A DNA stretch of 64,000 nucleotides from Cryptomeria japonica. Taxonomy: Eukaryota > Streptophyta > Pinopsida > Cupressales > Cupressaceae. A model generated the notes under the pieces. The model was not told the DNA's origin, did no database searches, and saw nothing but the letters and a program-made list of their open reading frames with translations. Position 1 is the first letter of the stretch, and each line of letters starts with the position of its first letter. Both the position numbers and the translations under genes were made by a program. The stretch is from assembly GCF_030272615.1 (NCBI RefSeq), contig NC_081414.1, positions 524,192,137 through 524,256,136 on the forward strand. Reading direction: 5' to 3'. Positions 11,349 through 23,529 of this stretch are shown here, one piece after another.

Positions 11349-12335
11349 TGATGCAGATCCTAATCTCTACTACAAACAGAATAAAGGTGATATGCTAATA
11401 ATGATTTTATATGTTGATGATTTATTAATCACAGGAGAAGATCACCTTATAGATCAATGTAAGAAAGAGCTATCCAAAAAATTTGATATGAAGGACTTGG
11501 GATTCCTTCATTATTTCCTAGGGTTGGAAGTATGGCAGAATCCTGACAACATTGATCTAAACCAAGGTAAGTATACATTAGACATCCTGAAGAGATTTGG
11601 AATGCTCAACTGCAGACCTATGACCGCTCCAATGGAAACCAATCTTCATAAACTTAAAGAAGCAATAGCAGAATCACCTTCTACTGACCCCACTCTATAC
11701 AGGCAAATGATTGGGTCTCTTATGTATCTGGTAAATACAAAACTAGATATCTGTTATGTAGTGAATGCCTTGAGTCAGTTTATGTGTAAGCCAAAGGAGA
11801 TACACCTGGTAGTAGTAAAACACATTATGAGATATTTACAAGGCACCTTAAACTTTGGTCTCAAGTATAAGAAAATTGATCTTAATCTACATGGATTCTC
11901 AGATTCAGATTGGGCTGGAAGTGTGACTGGTCGGAAAAGCACCTCTGGGTGTTGCTTCAATTTGGGATCAGCAGAAAGCAGTCTTCTATAGTGCAAAGTT
12001 CCACCGAGGCTGAATACATTGCAGCCTCCATGGCTGCCCGAGAAGCAGTGTGGCTTAGAAAGTTGCTTGTGGGATTGTTTGGCAATCCGATGAAACCTAC
12101 TATCATCCATTGCAACAATCAAAGTTGCATAAAACTTTCAGTGAATCTAGTGTTCCATGATAGATCCAAACATATTGAGATCCCATACCATTATGTACGA
12201 GACATGGTAGACAAAAATGTGATCAAATTAGAATATGTTAGTATAGGAGATCAGACTACAGATATTCTGACCAAACCACTTTCCAGAGTGAAGGTTGATT
12301 ACTTCAAAAAGGGTTTAGGTATGATAGAAAGATAA
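11349..12335 (+). pseudogene. Reverse transcriptase (C-terminal part) and RNase H of Copia-1
   Basis: Coding resumes at the second TGATG copy. The RT palm motif LYVDDLLITGE (near 11407) keeps both catalytic Asp residues, followed by KDLGFLHYFLGLEV and YRQMIGSLMYLVNTKLDICYVV. The RNase H part has DSDWAG, STEAEYIAAS, HCNNQSCIKLS and SKHIEIPYHYVRD. A frameshift near 11975 separates the two reading segments (11392-11991 and about 11960-12335). The ORF ends at 12335 (LGMIER), leaving about 545 bp of untranslated sequence before the 3' LTR. In the native element this was one polyprotein with 3156-5640; it is now split by 5.3 kb. Confidence 0.88.
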
Positions 12336-12880
12336 TCTACTTTGTAAATAAGATGTTGAAAATGTAAACTTCTTTTATCATGTTGAGACATTCTGGGTTT
12401 TACCCCCTGTGTTCATATCTAAGAGGTGACAATCTCTTAGATTATGAACACTTGTATGTAGACATCATAAGGTGACGATCTTATGATTCTCAAACTAGTT
12501 ATCATGTTGGATCTCTGGTATGTCATGGATGTGCCATGATGTTGTTGTGATAAAACATTTGAATGAAATGTTTGTGCCATGATGTTGTTGTGATAAAACA
12601 TTTAACCATCCTCATATGTTTATCCTTAGTATTGTGTGTTTAGGCAATACTGATATCACGTGTTTAGGTGATATCTTGTCAAAATAAAATGATGAATCTA
12701 TTATATCACATAGTTGGGTGGTACCCTATGTCACATACTTAGAGTAATGTTTTATGTTTGTATCCTATGTTCTGATGGTACTTCATATTATATGTATAGA
12801 TGATATATATTCTTACAGACTGACATTTTGAAAAAGAAATGTGATGCAGGTTACCTTATCTTCCAAAAGCTAAGAGGGAG
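12336..12880 (+). other. 3' untranslated region and polypurine tract of Copia-1
   Basis: There is no ORF here. Two short segments are repeated locally (the AAGGTGACAATCTTA-like motif near 12422 and 12470; TGCCATGATGTTGTTGTGAT near 12532 and 12571). The stretch AAAAGCTAAGAGGGAG at 12865-12880 abuts the 3' LTR and is the plus-strand priming tract. Confidence 0.75.
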
Positions 12881-13648
12881 TGTTAATGCATTAGTAGCCT
12901 CTGCAAGATAAGACTCTCCTAACTCAGTAATCTCCTATATTTTGTTTACTCATTCATGCTTTATGTTTATCAGACTATAACATTGGTCACAATTATGATA
13001 TTGATATTGGATTAGATTGACGACCTGCTTGACTATGTTAAGCGTCAATCTAAAATGCTATTAGGCTATTAACCTGATAGCATATAATGCTAGCAACTAT
13101 TGTTATTGTTTATGTTATATTAATCCATATGCTTTGATACCGATTCATAATCGGGTATGTTTTATATCTGTAACAATGAACAAATGACACCGATTCATGA
13201 TCAGATATGTTTAAGCACTATTATCATTAACATATGATACTGATCAGATATGATTAAGCACTATTATCATCAGCAATGACACCGATTCATTATCGGGCAT
13301 GTTATAAGCATTGTTATCATTAAGGATACCGATTCATTATCGGGTATGTTTGAAGCACCGATTAGTTATGGATTGGTTGTTGTTAGTAGGGGTCACAACC
13401 AAGTGACATCTTGGTCGAACATGTCTAAAAGACATGTCTGATCAAGGTGCCACTTGATCGTGGCCACCCTACTATTTATACATCATTCCAATCAAAGGAG
13501 ATGACATTGAAATTGATACATGTTCATCCTCCTTACCTGCAGTAAAAGAAAGATAGCAATATTAGTGTCATAGGCATAATATCAAATTTAAAATACACCA
13601 TCCTGCATATAACTTGTCCATTAAATTGGAAATTACAATACATTTACA
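12881..13648 (+). repeat. 3' LTR of Copia-1
   Basis: 768 bp, equal in length to the 5' LTR and ending TTTACA at 13648. The TSD CAAAG follows at 13649-13653. Compared by eye with 2295-3062 it has about 25 substitutions, mainly transitions. Confidence 0.92.
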
Positions 13649-13653
13649 CAAAG

Positions 13654-14141
13654 TGCTAACTTGTCTCAAAATTTCATCTTTGTCATGTTGCATGTGAATA
13701 AAATCAATTTTGAGCATATCATTTTCATAACTAAGCCTTTGAGATTCATCTAATCTTTCATTTAGTCTTCTGGCCAAATCTTCCTCATTCCTCTTTCTAT
13801 CTTCAATATCTTTGCATAGTCTCACGGTTAAATATTGCATCTAATTCTTCATGTTACTCTTCTCTTGTCTCAATTTTTCTATAATATCTCTAAGAGTTTA
13901 TTTTTCTTCATCATATTGATTTTGCAATTGCACATATAATTATTTATCTCTTGTTCTTTGCTATAACTAGGTTATCTTGAAGTGCTTTGATAAATTCCCG
14001 AGTAGATCTGAGTTCATCTTCTAGTTTGATATTCTTCAATTTTTCTGCATCAAAATCTTCGAGAGCTCCTTCCAACTGTTGTCTCAATCTTTCCATTGAT
14101 ACCGGTTTCAAAATCTTCCTCAAGTTATTAGGCTTTTGCAA
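13654..14141 (-). pseudogene. Gag-like coiled-coil region of element A
   Basis: Two minus-strand reading segments (about 14141-13944 and 13840-13654) are rich in Glu, Lys, Arg and Leu with heptad-like spacing, typical of a long coiled coil (for example RLRQQLEGALEDFDAEKLK and RLNERLDESQRL). They correspond in position and character to 47215-47600 of element B. Stops separate the segments. The reading stops at 13654, where Copia-1 is inserted, and resumes at 2289 on its far side with more coiled-coil residues leading into the zinc knuckles. In LTR elements such a coiled coil plus CCHC protein would be a Gag/nucleocapsid analogue that multimerises and binds RNA. That role is inferred from layout; no Gag family signature was recognised. 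Confidence 0.6.
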
Positions 14142-14152
14142 ATAGAGGACTA

Positions 14153-14166
14153 GGCTCTAATATCAA
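14153..14166 (-). promoter_or_regulatory. Primer binding site of element A (tRNA-iMet type, decayed)
   Basis: On the minus strand the sequence is TTGATATTAGAGCC. It matches the plant retroelement primer site TTGGTATCAGAGCC with two G-to-A/C-to-T type changes. It sits one base inside the LTR, as expected. Confidence 0.7.
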
Positions 14167-14167
14167 T

Positions 14168-15045
14168 TGTTAGATACTTGATCAGTCCCAAAGACACTGA
14201 GAGGGGGGGTGAATCAGTGTCTAACCAGTGAATGAAATATTACTTGTTTGCAACTTTACAACCCAAATTAATGTACCGGTAAACAAGCAATAAAGAGAAA
14301 TGAGAGAGACAACATCAATGCACACCATAACACAAGATATTTTGGCGAGGAAACCCAGTAGGGGAAAAAGCTCGGTGGGATTTGTGACCCACAATATTTA
14401 CTCATTGGCCAATATGAATAAATATTACTGATACAATAGGGGCCTGCACATGTAGGAAGGCCAATAGCCTAGAGCTCACTGCTCAATCACAAAAAGGAGT
14501 CACACTGACTAAAAAATTGGATGATTAAATCCAATGATAATGTAATGCTCAAAATAGCATCTACAATGCTTGATTCAGTACCGGTTTAAGCTCTGTCAAA
14601 TACCTATGCCATAAACCTTTCTTCGCTCTACTCTGCTCTTATTCACTTATCAAAATATTACATCAAAATGCATATACAGATATTCACTCTCATAATCCAC
14701 TTGCATTAATCACCTATACATATTTCATATACCTAACACACTTTTCACATACCTATGTCACTTACAAAATGACCTATAAGATCTCATACATATATGAGTC
14801 TTTACAATACATCATGTCAGCTATACAATATAATTACAATACAAAACAATATAATTTCCATGTCGGCTGGGGTGTCGATAAGATCTTCTATCGATGTAGA
14901 GTGGGTGCTAGTAAGAATAATCTTATTGTGCCTATTGGTGTCGGTAGATGATGTTTGTTGCCGACGTGAGCTGTGAACCATATTACTAGTTGGTTGCCAT
15001 CAATGACAACATCAACTATTCTCATCTGAGTGCAGAATGCTAACA
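14168..15045 (-). repeat. 5' LTR of element A
   Basis: About 878 bp. On the minus strand it begins TGTTAGCATTC at 15045 and its distal end borders the primer site. It carries the G-run block at 14201-14213 (on the minus strand a CACCCCCCCTCTC block) and a block around 14345-14400 resembling the 'GGGTTTTCC...' region of the Copia-2 and element B LTRs. The partner LTR is outside the window. The inner end, CTAACA on the minus strand, is canonical. Confidence 0.7.
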
Positions 15046-17000
15046 ACCCCCCACTTAGTTGTGTTCTATTTACTTGAACTATCTAACAAGAGTTCCTTGG
15101 TAGAGGTGGTGGCTTTGCCCAAGATAGACCTGGAGCTCATAGGCGATTAGCTCCGAAGAGTTGCCGCCCCATAGCACCCTAACCCAAGGTACATTAGGTT
15201 GTCCCAGTAGAGCTGAAAGAGTTGATGGAGCTATAGACTCTTCAGGTGGCCACAAGATTGACTAGTGCCATCATCCAATATGGGACACAATTAGCACACC
15301 CTTTTGTACTGGATGATGAGCCATTAGTTGTTCCAGGTGGCGACAAAGAGCCCATTCAACATATGTGTGTCAGTTGCTCAGGGATATGCACAAGGACGGA
15401 TGATGAGGCAACTGCAAATGGATCCACATCTTATTCATGCATGATTTGTACGAGTAGATGTTAGACCCGCACGGTTGAGGATGTGGCGCTGATAGATGAG
15501 TTGATGAACTTGTTGTTTGGCCATCAGCCGCAGACACAGGTGCATTGATTTTAATTCATAGCATTTTATTTATCAGTCACTTTAAATTTATAATTACATA
15601 AATGAATTTTTATTTATACATTGATTTAAATTGATACAAATAATATGCATTTCAGGATGCAGCAATGATATCCCATACTCCTCCTACAATTACTACAGTT
15701 GCAACTTCGACGCCTGAGGTATAAATTTTGTAACATGTTAAAATAGAATAGTACACTTTGAATTCAAACAAATTACAAGATATACTAACTATATTTAATG
15801 CTTGGTCCAATTTTTGGTTTGTAGGTTTTGGCAGGGGACCAAATGTCCTAGATTCTTGACATTATGCTCTCAGCGATCAATTTTGGCCTACAAGGCTATA
15901 CGGTATCATATTTTCTACATGTTTTTTTATTTATTGTTTTGATGGAATTTATGCAAGTCATTTCATTTTAGATTTTTAAAATTATGTTTAATATATTATT
16001 TGTAATAATATCTCATGTTAATTTTGTTTTTTTAGGGTACCCCCTTCGCATCTAGGCCTCGTCCTTAGAAAAAGAATTCCTCGAAGACACCAAAATGTGG
16101 GAAGAAGGTAATTGAACTTATTTTTAGTTGTGCAATTGTTTGAAAATATTTAAATTATCTTAGTTGGGATTTGTAGATTGATTAGTGTTTTTTGTCTTTT
16201 TTATATGTACAATGACCATTGAGCTATGTGGATTTGTTGAATGCACCTGATTTGCCCGTGGATAGAGAGAGGGCAGAGGTATGTATCTCTATTTTATTTT
16301 TTTGATTCATTATTATATGCACATGAACATGTAAACTTGTGATAAATTCTAATCTTATAATTTTTTCATACAAGAAATATCCATAGCTGCTTCATCAATG
16401 GCAAGCCCTCCTCTGTGCACTGGAGAAGCATCTTAGGATCCGATACACTTTTGTTTGATATATTACATTAAATTTTTTTAACCGACAATACTTATCATTA
16501 TATTAATTGCATTTACTCTTTGATCATTTTTTGTATAGGTAATAGCAACAGTTTCTCCATCGATGGTGAGCCATCCTCAGTCCATTGGAGAAGCATCTCA
16601 ATCACTGACATGTCATTGTTCTCTACATTATATATTTTAAGTATTTTTGATGTATTTATGTTATTACATTGTATTAATTGTACATTTAATCTACAATAGC
16701 CCCCTTTGCGATTCGGCCATAATGTGGATCCTTTTAAGTTTGTCTTCAAGATAAGACTGACAAGGAGAGGAGAGCGAAGACATTAGATCCGAGATCAACC
16801 GATGAGGTAATCTACATTTCAATTGTAAAGAAATTAGAGTTAAATGCATAGTTATGTTGTTAATTATGAACTATTTTCTACAAAAGAATTCTAACTTGGC
16901 TTTTGAATTGTTGTTTTGCAGCCATCTACATAGTTGCATGCTGCATCAAAGAGGCTCAATTTTGATGATCCACCACAAGTTTAGGATCATATAGTGTTAT
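15046..17000 (+). other. Possible decayed multi-exon gene fragment of unknown family
   Basis: Short coding-like blocks are separated by AT-rich intervals with plausible splice signals. Block 15246-15540 ends CAGACACAG followed by GT. Further blocks lie at about 15656-15718, 15825-15900, 16036-16107, 16211-16279, 16381-16435, 16545-16600 and 16921-16980, several preceded by a pyrimidine tract plus AG and followed by GT. The first reads on after an in-frame TAG as TRTVEDVALIDELMNLLFG. The blocks at 16381 and 16545 are related to each other (GGAGAAGCATCT shared), suggesting a duplicated exon. In-frame stops occur. I recognise no protein family; a plant mobile-domain or Mutator-type transposon gene fragment is possible but unsupported. 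Confidence 0.3.
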
Positions 17001-17500
17001 TTGTGGTCATAGAATGACCAATACAAGTAGATATATTCTACATTTTTATTGTATATCGCTTTGGACATGGCATATGCCACATTTTTGTAGTACTTGTATT
17101 GACTTGGCAAACCTACCTTTTTTTAATATATATATATATATAAATGTTGATATTCAATCCAATAAATATCTACTGAGTTCATTATTGTGTATTCGTTGTA
17201 TTTAGTGGCTGCCCTTTTATAGACTTAATTGATCATTTGCCTATGTAATCAACAATATGAATATAAACAACAAAAATCTATGATATAAAACATTGCAATC
17301 ATGGAATATGATTTGATAAAAAATTTAGAATGTTGAATTAACCCTACAAAACTCCTTGTATTCAGTTCATTATTGTGTATTTGTTGTATTTGGTGGTTGC
17401 CCTTTTATAAATTGTAATGAATATTTGCCTATGTAATCAACAATAAGAATATAAACAACAAAATGTGTGTGGTGTGAGATCACCCTCATGCTCACAATGG
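17001..17500. other. AT-rich spacer with a short repeated segment
   Basis: No gene is seen. The segment around 17180-17270 (TCATTATTGTGTATTCGTTG ... GCCTATGTAATCAACAATA) is repeated at about 17367-17460, an imperfect local duplication with a spacing near 185 bp. Confidence 0.6.
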
Positions 17501-17529
17501 TCATATTTTGGTTCTCGTGTTTGGGGTCA

Positions 17530-17690
17530 TTTGGATCAAAGATGTTAAAGTTGCTCAATTGTTGTAAAAGTTGCTCAATTGTCATCAAAGTTGGCAAAGT
17601 TGTAAAAGTTGTAAAAGTTGTCAAATTTTAGCTTCATTTGGATAAAAGATGTAAAAGTTGCTCAATTGTTGTCTAAGTTGTCAAAGGTGC
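17530..17690. repeat. Short tandem array of GTAAAAGTTG-like units
   Basis: Units such as AAAGTTGCTCAATTGTTGT and GTAAAAGTT recur back to back. The array directly precedes the 359-bp tandem repeat. Confidence 0.75.
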
Positions 17691-18908
17691 AAGATAGGCT
17701 TGAATTGATTTGGTTCATTGTGTGAATAAATCAATGTCACAAAAGCATCTAGGTGGGTAGGTTTATGCTAGGCATGCTTCTCTTGTGCATCCCAAAGCGT
17801 CGAAATCGAGAGTCATACCCTACCGGCGCGATCTCTCAAGTGCCTTGAGTCCAAAATATTGTCAAAATTTGATGAATTGTTTCTTCCAATACAAGACACA
17901 TATGATCAATCTATTTGAACTTGTGGGGTTGCGTGAGGCTCCTCTACAATAGCCTATCTTGGTTTCTGACAACTCGGAGCCATTTTCAATTGGTAGCATT
18001 TTTTCGCCTGCTGCAAAAATTGTCAATTGCATGCAATGCAAAGTTGCAAGATAGTCTAGAATTGATTTAGTTCATCATATGCACAATCCGATGTCATGAG
18101 CACATCTGGGTGGGTAGGTTTATGCTACACATTCTCCTCTCATGCATCTCAAAGCGTCGGAATGTCAAGACTCATACCCTATTGATGTGATCTCTCAAAT
18201 GCCCTAAGTCCAAAAAATTATCAAACTTTGATGGATTGTTTCTTCCAATCTAGGACATGTGTGATCAACCTGTTTGAACTTGTGGGGTTGTGTGAGGATC
18301 CCTTACAATGTCCTATCTCAGTTTATGACGAATCGAATCCATTTTCAATTGGTAGCATTTTTTTGCCTACTACAAAAATTGTCAGTTGAATGCAATTGGA
18401 AGTTGCAAGATAGGCTAGAATTGATTTGGTTTCTCATGTGCACAAAATGATATCATGAGCACATCTGGGTGGGAAGTTTTACACTAGGCATGCTCCTCTC
18501 ATGCATCCCAAAGCATTGGAATGTTGAGAGTCATACCCTACCACTGCAATCTCTCAAGTGCCCTGAGTCCAAAAAATTGTCAAACTTTGATGGATTGTTT
18601 CTTCCAATCTAGGAAACATATGATTGATCTGTTTGAACCTCTGGGGTTATGTGAGGATCCTCTACAATGGACTATCTCAGTTTCTGATGACTCGAAGCCA
18701 TTTTCAATTGGCAGCATTTTTTTGCGTGCTGCAAAAACCATTAGTTGCATGCAATGTAAAGTTGCAAGATAGGAAAGAATTGATTCGGTTCATCGTGTGC
18801 ACAAACCGACATCATGAATAGGTTTGGGTGGGAAGGTTTATGCTAGGCATTCTCCTCTCATGCATCCCAAAGCATCGTAACATCAAGAGTCATACCCTAC
18901 CGATGTGA
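17691..18908 (+). repeat. 359-bp tandem repeat, about 3.4 copies
   Basis: Units begin with AAGATAG...GAATTGATT at 17691, 18048, 18407 and 18766, giving periods of 357, 359 and 359 bp. The last unit is cut after about 140 bp. Divergence between units is modest and consists mostly of substitutions. Within units a segment of about 60 codons stays nearly open (in the third unit, 18521-18772: DPLQWTISVSDDSKPFSIGS), so the unit may derive from an exon. No known satellite or protein was recognised. Confidence 0.88.
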
Positions 18909-19379
18909 TGTAGAAGTTGCTTGACAACGTTTTTGACAATAATGACATTTTTTGCTCAAATTGTATCTAGACTCAATCTATGACTCCTATGACCCAATAA
19001 TGACTCAAATAATTATCCCTGATTATACAAGAATTAGGAATTCTCATGATTGACCTTATCAATAATGGTCATGATTGACCTTACCACATCACATAAACTC
19101 AAAACATTGTCATATATTATTCAAAAATTTGCCTCTAAATATGGTCAAATCAGCTCTTGGCTATTTTAATATACAAAAAAATGTCTTACAAATCATCTCA
19201 TGGGATTTTATACAAAATTTGGCATTACAATATGTGTGATTCAACTCATCATCATTTTAATATACAAAATTTGGCATATAAATATGTACAAATCAGCTCA
19301 TTGACATTTAAATATACAAAATTATGCCCCTAAAAATGTACAAATCAACTCATGGGCATTTATATATGCAAAAAATGAA
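18909..19379. other. AT-rich spacer with a degenerate repeat
   Basis: There is no gene. A degenerate 55-60 bp unit containing ATATACAAAA and CAAATCAGCTCATGGGCATTT-like sequence recurs about four times between 19140 and 19370. This is probably the downstream flank of the minus-strand transposase-like relic. Confidence 0.55.
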
Positions 19380-22345
19380 TTTAGAACAATTTGTCGATGA
19401 TATATACAAAATTCTCAAAATCATTCTACTCTGAACCGTAGAATCAATCAAGTGAGCCTTCAAGATCAGCTCTAACTCATATTGTGTCAAGTATTGCCTT
19501 GTGGTCAAATTCATGAACTTTCCATAAAATCTTGTTATGAGGTCTACCACGATACTTCATCAAATGAATATTTGTTGCAACAACAAGGTTAGAGAAATGA
19601 AGAATATGTCTGTGTGTTTCAAAGTCCTCAAACAACCAAACATCAAAATTCTCTATAGGCTATCTCCTAAGCCATGTTCCTGTCACAACAACAGACCCTA
19701 TTGGGTACTCAATACCCTCTCTGTCAATGATTGTGGTTGTCAATTTTCTTTTAGGCTCAGCACAACGACACAAATAGTAATATGTTCCTTCTTCATTATT
19801 CTCTTCTGCAACAACTGCATACACATGACTTGCATTTTATAAAGTGATAATTAATACCAAAAATAAAGTGTGATATACACCAAAATGAACCAAAAAGAAT
19901 ACTTGCAAAAAGATTAACTCAAAAAATTGCTTGAATCCACTAGGTCAGATAAATGGTCAAACTCCACTGATGTCTCCATCCAGCTCAATTGTAGTACTTT
20001 GGGAATTTAATATGTATCAATGGGAACCAATGGTCTACAAGACTATTTGTAAACCCACTCTTTTGATTCAAATTCTTCCCACAAACAATACATGCATGAA
20101 GAGAAAAAACATACCATCTGTCTTGTATAAATTACTAGTGAACTTTCATTTGAAATCATAAATGAGCGCGTGTCACTTGATCCTGCAACTGTACAACAAT
20201 CTAGATAGTTTTCAATGTTAGATTCAGTGATCAACCAAAAATATCTATGAACCATTGATGTACCTGGATTACCTAGACTGATCATAGAGTTACACCATCA
20301 CACAATTATTTCTGCATCTATCAACTCAACACCACCTTTGTACTTCAATTCTTCTCTAGCTAGGGCTCTTTTTACACATTCTCGTACACCATCGTGCTCT
20401 CCCTTACCATGTCCAGCCTCAGTGATTCCAAAAATGTTGTACACCACTTTTCATATGCATCCTTTGTCAACGAATAAAACATCCTTGCATTATTGAATTG
20501 TGCGGTGCAATTATCTGACCATATTAAGTGTCGATTGTATTGTATGTTTATTTCCTTTAAATTATCATAGAAAACTTTAAATCATCCTTGTACAAAATCT
20601 GATGAATGAGTACGATCATCACTTATGTAGAAGTGATACTCTCTTACAACCTTTCTATCCTCCTTTGTGCTATCATCTACATGCATGAATGTTATCTGTA
20701 CAAAAATAGAAACTTGTGTAGAACGATAATACATAGTTTGCACTTCATTTTGAGGTTGTAGTGTATAATTTTCAGCAAAATAAAAAATAGAGACAATGGT
20801 CCCAAGATGAAATGTGTCCTTACATAACTTGAATTTCGCATCTAACCATCGAGCTCTATGTGTATGTATTATGTACTCATAAACTAGTTTCTCTTGAAAC
20901 ATTTTCATAAATTAAGCTACACATATATCATTTTTCACTAACTCACATCTCTTCAAATCTTTTCTATCTTTAACTCCATATGTGAGTGTCTTGTATTTTC
21001 CAAAAGAAACTAGATTCCTACCAATTTCATGTGTGCTCTCCAAATGTACACATCTTGGTAAATGTTGTAAACCACCACATATAGCATAAGAACCTTCCAA
21101 ACAAGGCATCTTATAATAAATGCAACCATCATGTCTATTACATAACACAGTTGAAATAAATTCTCTTACCGACTTAGGAGGTGCTTGTATATTGCATTCC
21201 TGCAAAACATTGTTAGTGTGCAAAGTAGAACAAATATGACAAAAAATATCATAGTACATGGAAAATTCAATATGCATCCTACAACAACACGTGGTGCGTA
21301 CATGATTAATCTGAATATAAAAAGGTTTTGTCATTTCAAAAAATCTTTGAGAAATTCTTATTTTAGGAAACTTTTCAAGGAATCTTTCATAAAATTTTGT
21401 TTGAGTCATATCCAAATGGTGTTTGGCATGTGGCTCATGATTTGTAGACCCAATTCATCTTCTAACAACATCTCTTTGGTTGGACGAAACTCTTGTGTTG
21501 CCATGCCAAAAAATTTCAATTAATATTCTTAGTGCATCAACAACAACCTTGTCTTTGTGTGGTAGTCTACTCGAGAATGCCCAAAGATAATTATTGTTAG
21601 GTTTCTCTATTTTTTTCTACCTCTATAAAGCTTTACTTAATATTTTTCTACTAACATTTAATGAATTACTTGTTTTGCTTATCAAACGATCTTTTTTTAT
21701 TTTCTTGCTCATTATGGTTGATGTAATGACATGATGAGTAATATTCAAATATTTAGTACATGATTTTGAACCAATAGCTTGATATTCATCAAATAGATTT
21801 CTCACAATAGTTTTTTTGCTGTTACTTTCAGATGATCTTAGGCCTAGAATTTTCATTGTCTCTCTAAAATTCAAAATTTTAATCATTTGAACAATTAATT
21901 GACATCTTGCGGTTTGATTTAAGTTTTCAAAATAGATTTACCATATTATTTTAACCATTCTTCTACAAGTTTGTTCATTCATTTTATCGGGCATTGGCTT
22001 CAATATATTCTCATCAATGTCAATTAGATACTTTGGTTTCCTACGAATGATTCTAGGAGGTGTTAACATCAGTGCATTTGTGCATTGTGTATATTAAATT
22101 CATCAAATAGACCAGGTGTACGTTCATCATTTAATTGATTATTCAATGTGGTTTCTTCTTCAATTGGATTAGGTTCATATGGTAAATCAAATGTCTCTTC
22201 TTCAATTGCATTAGGTGCATTATGTTCTTTTGGTAAATCGAATTGAGATGTTGAGGATGACATACCTTCTTGTCCCATTGTTCTTATGTCACATAATTTC
22301 TGTATACGTTGCCTTTGTCTTTCCTTTTCAGTCTCTCATTGTTAC
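19380..22345 (-). pseudogene. Relic of a probable DDE/RNase H-fold transposase-like gene
   Basis: Minus-strand reading segments, in order: 22278-22069 (acidic N-terminus), 21886-21623, about 21560-20912 (FWHGNTRVSSNQRDVVRR, FPKIRISQRFFEMTKPFYI, then TCCCRMH), 20908-20582 (FHLGTIVSIFYFAENYTLQP, YHFYISDD), about 20575-20330 (LIWSDNCTAQFNNARMFYSL, then in another frame GITEAGHGKGEHDG and CVKRALA), 20285-20043, and 19835-19400 (EGTYYYLCRCAEPKRKL). The ordered motifs FAENY, ISDD, SD.C..QF, HGKG..DG and KR match a family I know from uncharacterised, probably transposon-derived proteins of cnidarians, arthropods and fish. The family assignment is from memory. Acidic residues in those motifs would fit an RNase H-like catalytic core. 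It has several stops, at least one frameshift and a probable intron at about 19836-20042, so it is not functional. Terminal repeats were not identified. Confidence 0.6.
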
Positions 22346-22870
22346 ATCATTCCTCACTTGTTCTTTCACATGGTTGATATCAGTTGTCCTAAATAGAATC
22401 ATATTACATATATATGTAAACAAAAGTTCATAAACATTCAAATAACCATAAATATGCATCTTATCATTATTTTTTTGAATCAATGACAATAATATTGACA
22501 AAATTAATAAGAACAACAATTCAATCATTTAAAATCATGCAAAAAAAAAATTCACTTCTATGTATAAAACAGTGATAGAAGTGCAGACACAGTTGCAGTG
22601 GAGCCTTCAATGACCTCAAAAACTTCTTTTGAGGCCATTGAGGCTCTTGGGCAACTAAAACTATGTCTAAGTACCGCGTACGCGGTCTATTAATAAACAT
22701 GAATGTGTTGTTAGTCCCTAAAATGTTTGCAAGCCCAATGGTATTTTTTTCACCCTGTACACACTTAGAACTCATAAATATCATGTACATGCTCCTAGAA
22801 CTTAAAAATGTTATGTCAGGGAAGCAAACTAATAGGTTCAGTACCCCATACACGCTATTTGTAGTAAAGA
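22346..22870. other. Spacer with no gene seen
   Basis: AT-rich to 22560, then mixed-composition sequence. A CpG-rich palindrome, GACCGCGTACGCGGTAC on the minus strand, lies at 22671-22687; a degenerate relative occurs near 22843. Nothing else is recognisable. Confidence 0.5.
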
Positions 22871-22953
22871 AAATGTGAAGAAAAAAGGAGGGAGGGAGAG
22901 GGAGAGGGGAAGGGAGAGGGAGAGGGGCAAGGAGAGGGAGAGGGGGGGAGTGG

Positions 22954-23037
<84 letters not shown>

Positions 23038-23335
23038 TAGAAAGAGAGGGAAAGGGAGGGAGAGAGAGAGAGAGGGAGAGACGAAGAGAGGGAGAGAGAG
23101 GGAGAGGGGGAGAGAGGGAGATGGAGGGAGAGAGAGAGGGGGGAGAGGGAGAGGGAGAGGAAGAAGGAGAGAGGGAGGGGGAGAGAGGAGAGAGAGGGGG
23201 AGGGAGAGAGGGAGAGATGTAGAGGGAGAGAGGAGAGAGAGAGGGAGAGGGGGAGAGGGGAGAGAGAGGGAGAGAGAGGGGGGAGAGGGGGAGAGAGAAA
23301 GAGTGGGGAGGGAGAGAAAAAGAGAGAGGGATGGG

Positions 23336-23375
<40 letters not shown>
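22871..23375. repeat. (GA)n/(GGGAGA)n microsatellite
   Basis: About 500 bp of pure-purine sequence on the plus strand: GGGAGAGGGAGA-type runs flank an uninterrupted (GA)n core at about 22962-23033, with a second (GA)n at 23341-23375. Long Ser/Leu-Pro or Arg/Glu ORFs across it are translation artefacts. Confidence 0.95.
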
Positions 23376-23380
<5 letters not shown>

Positions 23381-23529
23381 TCACAATGGGTTTTGTACAC
23401 TGAGTCAAATGCTAAGTCTACCAAGGAAATCATATCCTCTTGAGCTCAAACTATGGACCTTGGGATTATTAGGTCTATTGTTCATCCAAATGGTGACCAC
23501 TAAGACCTAATTGCAATACAACAATATAA

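Noticed and set aside
22521-23433. Long Ser/Leu/Pro-rich and Arg/Glu-rich open frames on both strands
   Set aside because: They are translations of the (GA)n/(GGGAGA)n microsatellite; open in several frames because the repeat lacks stop codons.
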